This document shows positions 26,135 through 35,683 of a DNA stretch of 64,000 bases, one piece after another (position 1 is the stretch's first letter; the number at the start of each line of letters is the position of its first letter). The notes under the pieces were generated by a model, which saw only the letters and a program-made list of their open reading frames with translations, did no database searches and was not told where the DNA came from. Origin of the DNA: Burkholderia mayonis (GTDB lineage Bacteria; Pseudomonadota; Gammaproteobacteria; Burkholderiales; Burkholderiaceae); assembly GCF_001523745.2 (NCBI RefSeq), contig NZ_CP013387.1:1736001-1800000 (forward strand), given 5' to 3'. The position numbers and the translations under genes are program-made.

Positions 26135-26644
26135 ATGTGCGCAACAAAAAAATCCACGCCGAAGGCCGCCGCCCAGCCGGCCGGCGCGGACATCGACCGC
26201 GTCGATCGCGCGATCCTTCGCGTGCTGCAGCGCGATGCGTCGATCTCGAACGTCGCGCTCGCCGCGAAGGTGAACCTGAGTGCGCCCGCGTGCCTGCGCC
26301 GCGTCGAGCGCCTGAAGGAAATGGGCCTGATCCGCGGAATCGTTGCGCTGCTTGCGCCGAAGGCGCTGAACGCGGGGATGCTCGTGATGATCGGCGTCGT
26401 GCTCGACCGCTCGACGCCCGATTCGTTCGACGCGTTCGAGCAGGCCGCGCAGAAAGTGTCCGGCTGCATGGAGTGCCATGTCGTGACGGGCGAATTCGAC
26501 TACATCATGCTGATCCGCACGCGCGACAGCGATACGTTCAACCGGCTGCATGCGGAACAGTTGCTGTACCTGCCCGGCGTGCGGCAAATCCGGACGTTCG
26601 TCGTGCTGAAGGAGATTCTGTCGACGACGAGCTTTCCGATTTGA
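26135..26644 (+). CDS. acdR: Lrp/AsnC-family regulator of ACC deaminase
   Basis: The 169-residue protein has an N-terminal helix-turn-helix (DIDRVDRAILRVLQRDASIS to LSAPACLRRVERLKEMG) and a C-terminal RAM ligand-binding domain (VTGEFDYIMLIRTRDSDTF). AcdR activates acdS in response to ACC in Pseudomonas and Burkholderia. The divergent position next to acdS supports this role. Confidence 0.9.
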   Translation: MCATKKSTPKAAAQPAGADIDRVDRAILRVLQRDASISNVALAAKVNLSAPACLRRVERLKEMGLIRGIVALLAPKALNAGMLVMIGVVLDRSTPDSFDAFEQAAQKVSGCMECHVVTGEFDYIMLIRTRDSDTFNRLHAEQLLYLPGVRQIRTFVVLKEILSTTSFPI

Positions 26645-27172
26645 GCGGCACGACAGCGCTTGCACGCGGTACGCAATGCGCAGTGCGCTTGCGTGCGACC
26701 GCCTCTGCGCCGCCGCGCGCACACGTCACGCGATGTCGCATCGCCGCAGTACCGGCGGCTCGTCGAGCATTTCGCCGATCGCACCGTCCCGCGTTCATCG
26801 ATTGACTGACCACACGCATCGCAGCGCGACGACAGCAATAGAGCGGCCGGCGAAGATCGATCGGCTCCGGACGCGTCCCATTCCGCCTCGCCGCGTCATC
26901 GCGGCTTGACGCAGGTGTCGAGCGCCCCGCTCGACACGCCGCACTTTTTCGACGGCGCGAGCGACGTGCGCACAGGCCTCGGCGAGCGGCAGGACACGCT
27001 CGCGCGCCTGCGCGGCGCACGCCGAACGCACGGCGAAACGTCCGTTGCGGCCCCGCCATCCGCCTCCGAGTTCGCCCGTCGTCCCACGCGGATTTCCGCT
27101 CCACCGCGCCGACCCGCTATCATGTTCGCCATTCTCGATCGCAAGATCGACCCGCACTCAGTTGGAGACCTC
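26645..27172. other. Gap of about 530 nt without a recognised gene
   Basis: The upstream extension of the NYN gene frame (from 26906 or 27122) is open but shows no conserved sequence. A GGAG ribosome-binding site at 27163 argues for the start at 27173. No repeat or hairpin stands out. Confidence 0.5.
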
Positions 27173-28582
27173 ATGGCCTTACCCCAGGACAGCGTCAACA
27201 TGGCGCTCTTTTGCGACTTCGAAAACATCGCGCTCGGCGTGCGCGACACGAAGTTCGAAAAATTCGACATCAAGCCCGTGCTCGAGAAGCTGCTGCTGAA
27301 GGGCAGCATCGTCGTCAAGAAGGCGTACTGCGATTGGGATCGCTACAAGACGTTCAAGGCGGCGATGCACGAAGCGAGCTTCGAGCTGATCGAAATCCCG
27401 CACGTGCGGCAGTCCGGCAAGAATTCGGCGGACATCCGGCTCGTCGTCGACGCGCTCGACCTCTGCTACACGAAGGCGCACGTCGACACGTTCGTCATCA
27501 TCAGCGGCGACTCGGACTTCTCGCCGCTCGTGTCGAAGCTGCGCGAGAACGCGAAGCGCGTGATCGGCGTCGGCGTGAAGAACTCGACGTCGGACCTGCT
27601 CGTCGCGAACTGCGACGAATTCATCTTCTACGACGACCTCGCGCGCGAGCAGCAGCGCGCGCTCGCGAAGCGCGACGCGCGCACGGCGGGCGCGGGCTCG
27701 AAGCGCGCGGCCGACGACGACAAGCAGCGCAAGCACGACGGCGACGCGCGCAAGGCCGAGGCGATCTCGCTCGCCGTCGAGACGTTCGACGCGCTTGCGT
27801 CGGAGCGCGGCGAGAGCGGCAAGATCTGGGCGTCAGTGCTCAAGAGCGCGATCAAGCGCCGCAAGCCGGACTTCAACGAGTCGTACTACGGCTTCCGCGC
27901 GTTCGGCAACCTGCTCGACGAAGCGCAGGCGCGCGGGCTGCTCGATATCGGCCGCGACGACAAGTCGGGCACGTTCGTGTTCCGGTCGATCCAGCCGATG
28001 GCCGTCGAAACGGCGAAGCCGGTCGAGACGGCCGCGGCCGTCGAAGAAAACCACGCCGGCGCGAAACCGTCGGGCAAGAAAGGGCACGGCAAGGGCCGCG
28101 GCGCGAAGAAGCGCGTGCCGGAGCAGATGCCGCTGATCGTCGAGACGGTCGCGGGCGCGGAGGGCCACGGCGGCATCGAAGCCGATGCCGATATCGTCGA
28201 CGTGGATGTCGTCGAGACGCGCGAAGCCCGTCGCGAGCGCGCGGCGGACGAAACGCGCGAAGCACATCCGGCCCACGAAGCACACGACACGCACGCGGCG
28301 CGCGAGCCGGCTCGCGCGAGCGAGACGGGTGAAGCGCAGGAAGCCGAGGCAACAAAGCCCGCGCGTTCGCGCGCACGCAAGACTGCGGCGAAGAAGAGCA
28401 AGCCGCGAGCGGCCGACGCAGCGGAGCGGCGGCACGCGGCAGCCGAAGCGGCGCCGGCCGGCGAAGCCGCAACGGGCGCTGCCGGCGAACCGGCGGCCGA
28501 AGCGGCGCCGGCGAAGGCTTCGCGCAAATCGCCCGCCCGCGTGCGCCGCCCGCGCAAGACTGCGACGGCAAGCGACGCCTGA
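27173..28582 (+). CDS. NYN-domain (PIN-like) putative ribonuclease with OST-HTH/LOTUS domain
   Basis: The 469-residue protein has three parts. First is an NYN nuclease domain with the acidic residues of MALFCDFENIALG, the middle KNSADIRLVVDAL and the late SGDSDFSPLV. Second is an OST-HTH/LOTUS domain at about residues 195-280 (SGKIWASVLKSAIKRRKPDF, YGFRAFGNLLDEA). Third is a long Ala/Glu/Lys/Arg low-complexity tail of about 180 residues. NYN proteins act on RNA, and LOTUS domains bind RNA or G-quadruplex RNA. The start at 27173 has TTGGAG upstream. Confidence 0.85.
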   Translation: MALPQDSVNMALFCDFENIALGVRDTKFEKFDIKPVLEKLLLKGSIVVKKAYCDWDRYKTFKAAMHEASFELIEIPHVRQSGKNSADIRLVVDALDLCYTKAHVDTFVIISGDSDFSPLVSKLRENAKRVIGVGVKNSTSDLLVANCDEFIFYDDLAREQQRALAKRDARTAGAGSKRAADDDKQRKHDGDARKAEAISLAVETFDALASERGESGKIWASVLKSAIKRRKPDFNESYYGFRAFGNLLDEAQARGLLDIGRDDKSGTFVFRSIQPMAVETAKPVETAAAVEENHAGAKPSGKKGHGKGRGAKKRVPEQMPLIVETVAGAEGHGGIEADADIVDVDVVETREARRERAADETREAHPAHEAHDTHAAREPARASETGEAQEAEATKPARSRARKTAAKKSKPRAADAAERRHAAAEAAPAGEAATGAAGEPAAEAAPAKASRKSPARVRRPRKTATASDA

Positions 28583-28686
28583 GCGGTGCAACGCGGGCCG
28601 CGCGGCTCGCGACGACAGTCTGTCGTCGCCAGGACATTCGCGCGCCCGAAACGAGCGAGGCATCGTGCGGGCCGTCGACGACGCAG

Positions 28687-28758
28687 CGTGATCGCCTGGA
28701 ACGGCCGCGAATCCGCGAGCGTGCCGTCGAAATCGAAGGCGATGAGCTTGCAGGCCAA
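28687..28758 (-). pseudogene. HAD-phosphatase N-terminal remnant
   Basis: The minus frame starts MACKLIAFDFDGTLADSRPF, the DxDGT motif that opens HAD-family phosphatases. Homology stops after about 25 residues; the frame stays open but then runs antisense to the NYN gene tail. It is the start of a phosphoglycolate-phosphatase-like gene whose remainder is gone. Confidence 0.65.
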
Positions 28759-29034
28759 GTTTTACTCGTTATGTTTATCGTGGCCGAAAGGAAATCGTCG
28801 GATCGACAATGCGCGCGATTGTGTCACGAAACGCGCCGACGACGAAATTGCGCTGAACGAATCGGACGATTCGAACCATTCGCTCGGCTGCACACGAGCC
28901 CCGCGCACCAAACGAACCGGGCGGCGTGCTCGCGCAACGCCGCCCGGACAGGCTCATTCATCGTAAGCTCATTCATCGCGCCCCGCCCCTGAATCGCCGG
29001 AGGCATCGCCGACGACGCCTCATGCGGCGCTCGC
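28759..29034. other. Intergenic region
   Basis: Moderately AT-rich; no gene supported. It may hold the former promoter of the HAD remnant. Confidence 0.4.
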
Positions 29035-30330
29035 TCACGCCGTCACGCCCTCCCGCGGCCGCCGGCCGGCCATCGACGCGGCAGCCAGCATGCCGACGCC
29101 GAGCGTCGCGAGGCACACGACGGGCACGAGCATCGGCGCGCCCGCGTTGCCCGCGACCTTGCCGACATACGGCATCAGGTTCTGCGCGAAGAAGCCGCCG
29201 AGATTGCCGATCGAGTTGATCGCGGCGATGCTCGCGGCAGCCCGCGCACCGGAGAAGAAACGTGGCGGCAGCGACCAGAAGCACGGATACAGGAGCGGGA
29301 TGCACGCGCCGCCCAGCACGAGCGCCGCGAAGCGCAGCGGCAGGCCCGGCAGCGCGAGGCTCAGCGCGAAGCCGGCGACGCCGACGCCCGCGACGACCGC
29401 CATCGCCTTCAGCACGATCCGCTCACGCTTGAGCCGCGCGGGCAGCCACAGCAGCAGCAACGCCGCGATCGCCCACGGAATCATGTTCAGCAGCCCGTTC
29501 GACGACGACGACACGCCGCTGCTCTTCAGCAGCGTCGGCAGCCAGTACGTGACGCCGTAGAGCGACGTCGACATCAGCATGTACGCGAGCGCGAACATCA
29601 GCACGCGCGGATCGATCAGCGCGCGCCACGGCGATTCGGACACCGCGTCGGGCGACGCCTCACGCTTGAGCGCGGCGAGCACGAGGCGCTTCTCGTCGTC
29701 GGACAGGAACGTCGCGCGCTCGACCGACTCGGGCAGGAAGCGCAGCGCGACGAGCGCGACGGCGATGGCCGGCAGCCCCGTCGCGACGAACACCCATTGC
29801 CAGCCGGCGAGCCCGAACTGGCCGTCGAGCGACAGCAGCAGCCCGCCCGCGAGCGAGCCGAGCATGTTCGCGAGCGCGCTGCCGAGCGTGAAGAGCCCGA
29901 GCACGCGCGTACGATGGCTCTGCGGAAACCACAGCGTCAGGTAATAGATGACGCCCGGATAGAAGCCCGCCTCCGCGACGCCGAGCATGAAGCGAAACAC
30001 ATAGAAGACGCTCGTCGAATGGGTGAAGCCGAGCAGGACCGTGATCACGCCCCACGTCATCATGATGCGCGCGAGCCAGAGGCGCGCGCCGAACCGATGC
30101 AGCGCGAGCGTGCTCGGCACTTCGAACAGCAGGTAGCCGATGAAGAACAGCGACGCGCCGAGCCCGTACGACGTCTCGGTCATCCCGAGCGCGTGCACCA
30201 TCTGCAGCTTCGCGAAACCGACGTTCTGCCGGTCGATGAACGCGATCAGGAACATGACGACGAGCAGCGGCATCAGCCGCCGCGCGATTTTCGTCATGAC
30301 CGCCCGTTCGCGGGTTGAGGACTCGTCCAC
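29035..30330 (-). CDS. MFS transporter, anion:cation symporter (ACS) type
   Basis: The 431-residue, 12-transmembrane protein has FIDRQNVGFAKLQM in the first helix region, then GYLLFEVPS and GVAEAGFYPGVIYYLTLWFP. All are typical of the phthalate/tartrate/glucarate ACS group of organic-acid transporters. The start is GTG at 30330 with AAGGAG upstream. It is divergent from the GntR gene, sharing its control region. Confidence 0.88.
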   Translation of the reverse strand: MDESSTRERAVMTKIARRLMPLLVVMFLIAFIDRQNVGFAKLQMVHALGMTETSYGLGASLFFIGYLLFEVPSTLALHRFGARLWLARIMMTWGVITVLLGFTHSTSVFYVFRFMLGVAEAGFYPGVIYYLTLWFPQSHRTRVLGLFTLGSALANMLGSLAGGLLLSLDGQFGLAGWQWVFVATGLPAIAVALVALRFLPESVERATFLSDDEKRLVLAALKREASPDAVSESPWRALIDPRVLMFALAYMLMSTSLYGVTYWLPTLLKSSGVSSSSNGLLNMIPWAIAALLLLWLPARLKRERIVLKAMAVVAGVGVAGFALSLALPGLPLRFAALVLGGACIPLLYPCFWSLPPRFFSGARAAASIAAINSIGNLGGFFAQNLMPYVGKVAGNAGAPMLVPVVCLATLGVGMLAAASMAGRRPREGVTA

Positions 30331-30354
30331 TTGCCGTCTCCTTGCTCATAAATT

Positions 30355-30484
30355 CATATAGATGATTGGTTGATTAGTGGAGTGCGGCAATGCGTAATTA
30401 CCCGCGCCGCCTACATATTGATCCCAGTCATCGCCGGGTTTCCACCGATTCGCGTCGGTCCAAGTCATGCAAACATATAGATGA
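30355..30484. promoter_or_regulatory. Repeated element CATATAGATGA, candidate GntR sites
   Basis: CATATAGATGA occurs at 30355-30365 and again at 30474-30484, with a weaker copy (CATATTGATCC) near 30415. The element flanks the divergent promoter region between the MFS and GntR genes; each copy lies close to one start codon. This suits autoregulation by the GntR protein. Confidence 0.45.
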
Positions 30485-30497
30485 ATTTGGAGAAACC

Positions 30498-31223
30498 ATG
30501 CACGCCACCGACGACCGACTCCCCCGCTATCAGCGTCTGCGCGACGAACTGGCCGCGCTCATCGCCGCCCGGCATTGGCGGCCGGGCGAGGCGATCCCGA
30601 CCGAGCAGGCGCTCGCGAAGCGCTACGACGTCGCGGTCGGCACCGTGCGCAAGGCGGTCGACCTGCTCGTCGCCGACGGGATGCTCGAACGCTTCCAGGG
30701 GCGCGGCACGTTCGTGCGGCGCGCGAGCTTCGACAACTCGCTGTTCCGCTTCTTCCGCTTCCAGAGCAAGCGAGGCGAGCGCCGGATCCCCGAGAGCCGG
30801 ATCCTGCGCCGCGAGGTCGTCGAAGCGCCGTCGGCCGTCGCCGCCGCGCTGCAGATCCCGAGCCGCGCGTCCGTGATCGAGATGACGCGCCTGCGCCTGA
30901 TCGACGGCGCGCCGATGCTCGCCGAGGAAATCTGGCTGCCTTACGACCGCTTCGCCGCGTTCGCGCGGCTCGAGCCCGACGCGATCGGCGACCTGCTGTA
31001 TCCGGTCTACGAAGCGCACTGCAACCAGATCGTCGCGTCGGCGACCGAGACCTTGACGGTCGAGGCGATCGGGCCCGTGCACGCGCGCCTCTTGCGCATC
31101 GAGCCGGGCACGCCCGCCGTCGTGATCGAGCGGCTCGCGTACGGCTACGATCGCCGGCCGCTCGAATGGCGGCGCTCGCGCGGCCCCGCGAGCGAATTCA
31201 TCTATCAGGCGGAGATCCGCTAG
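30498..31223 (+). CDS. GntR-family regulator (HutC/UTRA subfamily)
   Basis: The 241-residue protein has an N-terminal winged helix (PRYQRLRDELAALIAA, PTEQALAKRYDVAVGTVRKA, FQGRGTFV) followed by a UTRA effector domain. I choose the ATG at 30498, with TTTGGAG 8 nt upstream; a frame start at 30390 lacks one. It probably controls the flanking MFS genes and the amidohydrolase. Confidence 0.9.
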   Translation: MHATDDRLPRYQRLRDELAALIAARHWRPGEAIPTEQALAKRYDVAVGTVRKAVDLLVADGMLERFQGRGTFVRRASFDNSLFRFFRFQSKRGERRIPESRILRREVVEAPSAVAAALQIPSRASVIEMTRLRLIDGAPMLAEEIWLPYDRFAAFARLEPDAIGDLLYPVYEAHCNQIVASATETLTVEAIGPVHARLLRIEPGTPAVVIERLAYGYDRRPLEWRRSRGPASEFIYQAEIR

Positions 31224-31324
31224 GGTCCGTTCACGCGAGCGCGACCGACCGGCGACCGACCGGCGACCGCCGTGCCGCGAGCAGCGGCAGGCGGCGACCG
31301 TCCGGCGCGGAACAGGAGACGACA

Positions 31325-32617
31325 GTGTTCAAATGGTTCGGCATGGTATCGGCCCGCGAACGGCGCACGTTCTGGGCCTGCTTCGGCGGCTGGGCGCTCG
31401 ATGCGCTCGACGTGCAGATGTTCAGCCTCGTGATTCCCGCGATCATCGCGGAGTGGTCGCTCTCCCGCACGCAGGCGGGCTTCGTCGGCGGCGCGACGCT
31501 CGTCGCGTCGGCGATCGGCGGCTGGGCGGCCGGCCTGCTGTCCGACCGCTTCGGCCGCGTTCGAACGCTGCAATGGACGATCGCGTTCTTCTCGGTCGGC
31601 ACGTTCCTTTGCGCGTTCGCGACGAGCTATCCGCAGTTCGTCATCCTGAAGACGCTGCAGGGCCTCGGCTTCGGCGGCGAATGGGCGGCGGGCGCCGTGC
31701 TGATGGCGGAAACGATCCGCGCCGAGCATCGCGGCAAGGCGATGGGGACCGTCCAGAGCGCATGGGCGGTCGGCTGGGCCGCCGCCGTGCTGCTCTATGC
31801 GCTCGCGTTCTCGCTGATGCCCGCCGCGCTCGCGTGGCGCGTGATGTTCGGCGTCGGTCTGCTGCCCGCGCTGCTGATCGTCTACGTGCGGCGCGGGATC
31901 GTCGAGCCCTCGACGGATGCGCCCAGGACGCCGGCTGCATCGCAAGCCGCGGCGGCCGCGCCGCTCGTCGGCATCTTCGCGCGGGAGACGCTGCGGATGA
32001 CGCTGATCGGCGCGCTGCTCGGCGTCGGCGCGCACGGCGGCTACTACGCGCTGATGACGTGGCTGCCGACCTATCTGAAGGTCGAGCGGCATCTGTCGGT
32101 GCTCGGCACGGGCGGCTATCTCGCCGTCATCATCGTCGCGTTCTTCTGCGGCTGCGTCGCGAGCGCGCACCTGCTCGACCGCATCGGACGGCGCAACACG
32201 ATCCTCGCGTTCTCCGCGTGCTGCGTCGCGACCGTGATCGCATATCTGTTCCTGCCGCTCGGCAATGCCGCGATGCTCGTGCTCGGCTTTCCGCTCGGCT
32301 TTTTCGCGGCCGGCATCCCCGCGAGCATGGGCGCGCTCTTCAACGAACTCTATCCGCGCGGCATCCGCGGCACGGGCGTCGGCTTTTGCTACAACTTCGG
32401 ACGCGTCGCATCGGCCGGCTTTCCAGTGCTCGTCGGCCACATGTCGGCCGGCATGCCGCTCGGCACCGCGATCGGCATCGACGCGGCGATCGCGTATTCG
32501 ATCGTCGTCGCCGCCGTGCTGATGCTGCCCGAGACGCGCGGGCGCGCGCTCGACGAAAGCGCCGATATCGATGCGCACGCGCATCGCATCGCGACGCCGG
32601 GTGCGCAGCATCGTTGA
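31325..32617 (+). CDS. MFS transporter, sugar/aromatic-acid symporter type
   Basis: The 430-residue, 12-transmembrane protein starts at GTG 31325 after CAGGAG. It contains the DALDVQMFSLVIPAI first helix and the DRFGRVRT loop. GFGGEWAAGAVLMAE and the late GFCYNFGR are typical of the SHS/AAHS groups that import carboxylates. It is 101 nt downstream of the GntR gene and 60 nt before the amidohydrolase gene, so the three probably form an operon. Confidence 0.88.
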   Translation: MFKWFGMVSARERRTFWACFGGWALDALDVQMFSLVIPAIIAEWSLSRTQAGFVGGATLVASAIGGWAAGLLSDRFGRVRTLQWTIAFFSVGTFLCAFATSYPQFVILKTLQGLGFGGEWAAGAVLMAETIRAEHRGKAMGTVQSAWAVGWAAAVLLYALAFSLMPAALAWRVMFGVGLLPALLIVYVRRGIVEPSTDAPRTPAASQAAAAAPLVGIFARETLRMTLIGALLGVGAHGGYYALMTWLPTYLKVERHLSVLGTGGYLAVIIVAFFCGCVASAHLLDRIGRRNTILAFSACCVATVIAYLFLPLGNAAMLVLGFPLGFFAAGIPASMGALFNELYPRGIRGTGVGFCYNFGRVASAGFPVLVGHMSAGMPLGTAIGIDAAIAYSIVVAAVLMLPETRGRALDESADIDAHAHRIATPGAQHR

Positions 32618-32677
32618 TCGTCGTCGCATGGTTTTCAGGTTGTCGTTGTCGTTTCATCGAATGAGGAGCATCGAGCG

Positions 32678-33568
32678 TTGAGCGAGCAGGAGCGGAAAGC
32701 GCGCGCGCACGAAGCGCCGGCGCACGACGAGTCCGGCCGCATGACCGCCGTCGACGCGCACGCGCACGTCTTCGAGACAGGACTGCCGCTCGCCGGCCGG
32801 CGTCGCTACGCGCCCGGCTACGACGCGCCGCTCGACGCGTACGTTGCGCAGCTCGACGCGCATCGCGTGTCGCACGGCGTGCTCGTGCAGCCGAGCTTTC
32901 TCGGCAGCGACTGCCGCTACCTGCTGCGCGCGCTCGCGCGACAGCCGGGGCGACTGCGAGGCATTGCGGTAATCGACGCCGGCTGCGGGCAGGACGCGCT
33001 CGATGCGCTCGATCGCGCGGGCATCGTCGGCATTCGGCTGAACCTGATCGGACTGCCGGACCCGGCGCTCGACAGCCCCGCGTGGCGCGCAACGCTCGAA
33101 CGCGTTGCGGCGCTGCGATGGCATGTCGAGCTGCACGCGGAAGCGGGACGGCTCGAACGGCTGATCGCGCCGCTGCTCGCGCATGGCGTGGATATCGTCG
33201 TCGATCACTTCGGCCGCCCGGATCCGGCGCTCGGCATCGCCGACGCGGGGTTTCGCCATCTGCTGCGCGCGGCCGCGACACGGCGCATCTGGGTGAAGAT
33301 TTCGGGCATCTACCGCAACTGGCCGCTTGCGCCCGAAGAAGCGGCGGCCCGCGCGCGCGAAGCGTTCGACGCGCTCGAAGCCGAATACGGCGCCGAGCGG
33401 CTCGTGTGGGGCAGCGACTGGCCGCACACGCAGTTCGAGCGAACCGAGACGTTCTGCCGTGCGTTCGCGTTCGCGCAGCAATGGATGCGCGACGACGCGA
33501 TGCGACGCGCGATTCTCGTCGAGACGCCCGCGCGGCTCTTTCGATTCGACGAGGGACGAGCCGCGTAG
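32678..33568 (+). CDS. Amidohydrolase-2 family metal-dependent hydrolase
   Basis: The 296-residue TIM barrel has VDAHAHVFE near the N-terminus (HxH), then VELHAEA, VVDHFGRP and WGSDWPHTQ, the motif set of lactonase-type amidohydrolases such as 2-pyrone-4,6-dicarboxylate hydrolase. The start is TTG at 32678 with GAGGAG 9 nt upstream; an internal ATG 21 codons later is an alternative. Its neighbours suggest hydrolysis of an imported organic acid lactone. Confidence 0.82.
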   Translation: MSEQERKARAHEAPAHDESGRMTAVDAHAHVFETGLPLAGRRRYAPGYDAPLDAYVAQLDAHRVSHGVLVQPSFLGSDCRYLLRALARQPGRLRGIAVIDAGCGQDALDALDRAGIVGIRLNLIGLPDPALDSPAWRATLERVAALRWHVELHAEAGRLERLIAPLLAHGVDIVVDHFGRPDPALGIADAGFRHLLRAAATRRIWVKISGIYRNWPLAPEEAAARAREAFDALEAEYGAERLVWGSDWPHTQFERTETFCRAFAFAQQWMRDDAMRRAILVETPARLFRFDEGRAA

Positions 33569-33734
33569 CCGCGAGCGGTGGTGGCGCGCCGATATGCAGC
33601 GGGGGGCCTGCGAAGCACTGCGTTGCGTCGCGCGCCGGTCATCCGCGCCGCCGATCCGGCGGGGCGGCAGCGATGGTGGGGGGCATCGCACGCGTCGCCT
33701 GCCCTGCCTCGCGCCCCGATTACCGCCTCGCGCT

Positions 33735-33790
33735 GTCACGCCACGTCACGCCACGTCACGTCACGTCACGTCACGCCACTCGATGATGTC
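33735..33790. repeat. Short CACGT/CGTCA-type tandem repeat
   Basis: About nine 5- to 10-bp units of GTCAC and GTCACGCCAC type lie in the gap 33569-33854. The array ends about 65 nt before the metallophosphoesterase start. Nothing else is seen in this gap. Confidence 0.7.
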
Positions 33791-33854
33791 ACGCCGCCTT
33801 CACACTTATTACATCGGCCATGCGTACTTTTACGGCTTTCCAACAGGAACGACC

Positions 33855-35333
33855 ATGCCACGACCGATTCTTCGCCGCGCCGCCGCGCTCCTGCTGACGC
33901 TCGCGGGCGCCACGCTGTTCCACGCCTGCACGAGCAGCATCGACAGCCAGCCGGACGCCGCGAGCGCGTCCGCGAATATCCAGGCGGCGTGGGTCGAGAT
34001 CGGCGACGCCAATCAGGCGATCGCCCGCGTGATCACGAGCTACACGCCGCCCGCCGCGGCATCGGGCGACCCGGCGCCCACCGTCTGCCCGCAGTTGAGC
34101 GCCGACGGCAAGATCGCGCGGATGACGCTGCGCGCCGCCGCGGGCACCGTCGCGCAACGTCCGACCGCGAGCGATCCGGCCGATTCGAAACCGTCGAGCT
34201 TTCCGGTGTCCGTCTGCGAAGCGACGCTGCCTGCGGGCGCGAAGGACGTGACCGTCGCCGGGCGGGCGCTGCCGCTGCCGAAGGCCGAGCCGCAGCGCGT
34301 CGCGATCATCGCCGACACCGGCTGCCGGATGAAGAAGGCCGACAACGCGTTCCAGGCGTGCAGCGACGCGACGGCATGGCCGTTCGCGACGATCGCGTCG
34401 AGCGTCGCGCGGCTGAATCCGGATCTCGTGCTTCACGTCGGCGACTATCACTATCGCGAGAACGCGTGCCCGCCCGACATCGCCGGCTGCAAGAACAGCC
34501 CGTGGGGCTACGGCTGGGACACGTGGCGCGCGGACCTGTTCGAGCCCGCCGCGCCGCTCCTCGCGAAAGCGCCGTGGGTCGTCGTGCGCGGCAACCATGA
34601 GGAATGCGCACGCGCGGGCCAGGGCTGGTATCGCTTCCTCGATCCGCACCCGTACTCGGACGCGCGCTCGTGCAACGATCCGGCGAACGACGGCAACGCG
34701 AACTATTCGGAGCCCTACGCGGTGCCGCTCGGCACCGGCTCGCAGGTGATCGTGTTCGATACCGCGAAGGTCGGCCGCGCGGCGCTCAAGACAACGGACG
34801 TGCAATTCCAGATCTATCAGAAGCAGTTCCAGACGGTGGCCGCGCTCGCGAACCAGCCGGGCATGTCGACGACGATCTTCACGAACCATCATCCGATCCT
34901 CGCGTTCGCGCCGATCCCGGGCAGCACGCCCGCGCCGGGCAATCTCGCGCTGCAGTCGGTGATGTCGAGCCTCTATGCGCAGGCGTACTACCCGCCCGGC
35001 GTGCAGGTCGCGCTGCACGGCCACGTGCACGACTTCCAGGCGATCAACTTCGCGTCCGGGCATCCGGCGACGATCGTGTCAGGCAACGGCGGCGACAACC
35101 TCGATGTCGCGCTGCCCGATCCGTTCCCGGCGAACCTGACGCCGGCGCCGGGCGTCGTCATCGACAAGCTGTCGCACAACAACAGCTTCGGCTTCCTGAT
35201 GATGGAGCGGCGTGCGGCGCCCGCGCGCGGCTGGACGTTCAAGGCGTACACGGCAGCGGGCAAGCTGCTCGCGACCTGCGACCAGGCCGGCACGACGCTC
35301 ACGTGCGACAAGACCGGCTTCGTCGCGCCGTGA
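33855..35333 (+). CDS. Exported metallophosphoesterase
   Basis: The 492-residue protein has an N-terminal signal peptide (MPRPILRRAAALLLTLAGAT) ending FHACTSS, a weak lipobox. The calcineurin-like fold follows: IIADTGCR, LHVGDYHY, VRGNHEE, a late FTNHHP, and LHGHVHDFQ. All five metal-binding blocks are present. An AGGAAC ribosome-binding site precedes the ATG. It probably acts in the periplasm on phosphate esters. The next gene in the same direction encodes an exported cytochrome c peroxidase. Confidence 0.85.
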   Translation: MPRPILRRAAALLLTLAGATLFHACTSSIDSQPDAASASANIQAAWVEIGDANQAIARVITSYTPPAAASGDPAPTVCPQLSADGKIARMTLRAAAGTVAQRPTASDPADSKPSSFPVSVCEATLPAGAKDVTVAGRALPLPKAEPQRVAIIADTGCRMKKADNAFQACSDATAWPFATIASSVARLNPDLVLHVGDYHYRENACPPDIAGCKNSPWGYGWDTWRADLFEPAAPLLAKAPWVVVRGNHEECARAGQGWYRFLDPHPYSDARSCNDPANDGNANYSEPYAVPLGTGSQVIVFDTAKVGRAALKTTDVQFQIYQKQFQTVAALANQPGMSTTIFTNHHPILAFAPIPGSTPAPGNLALQSVMSSLYAQAYYPPGVQVALHGHVHDFQAINFASGHPATIVSGNGGDNLDVALPDPFPANLTPAPGVVIDKLSHNNSFGFLMMERRAAPARGWTFKAYTAAGKLLATCDQAGTTLTCDKTGFVAP

Positions 35334-35683
35334 CGGGCGGGACGCGGATCACGCCGGCGCGGCATGCGCCGGCGTTCGCGGAACGCGCGGGCCGCGCCGC
35401 ATCGTCGAGCACGCCGAATGCAGCCGCCGCCGACACGATCGACGCGATCGACGCGGCTGCGCCGCGCGCCGGCCGGCTTGATCGCGCGCCGGCGCATCAC
35501 GTCGCGGCGCGCGTCGAGCACCGAGCATCCGCTCGATGCACGCTCGACATCGCGAGCCGCGCGCTCGCTGCCGCGTTCGCCGATCCGTCGTCCGAGTCCG
35601 AGTCCGAGGCCGCTCCGGAAACGGATGCGGCGACTCCGCCGCCGTTCGCGCCGCATCGACGCACAAAGAGAAGACACAACACC

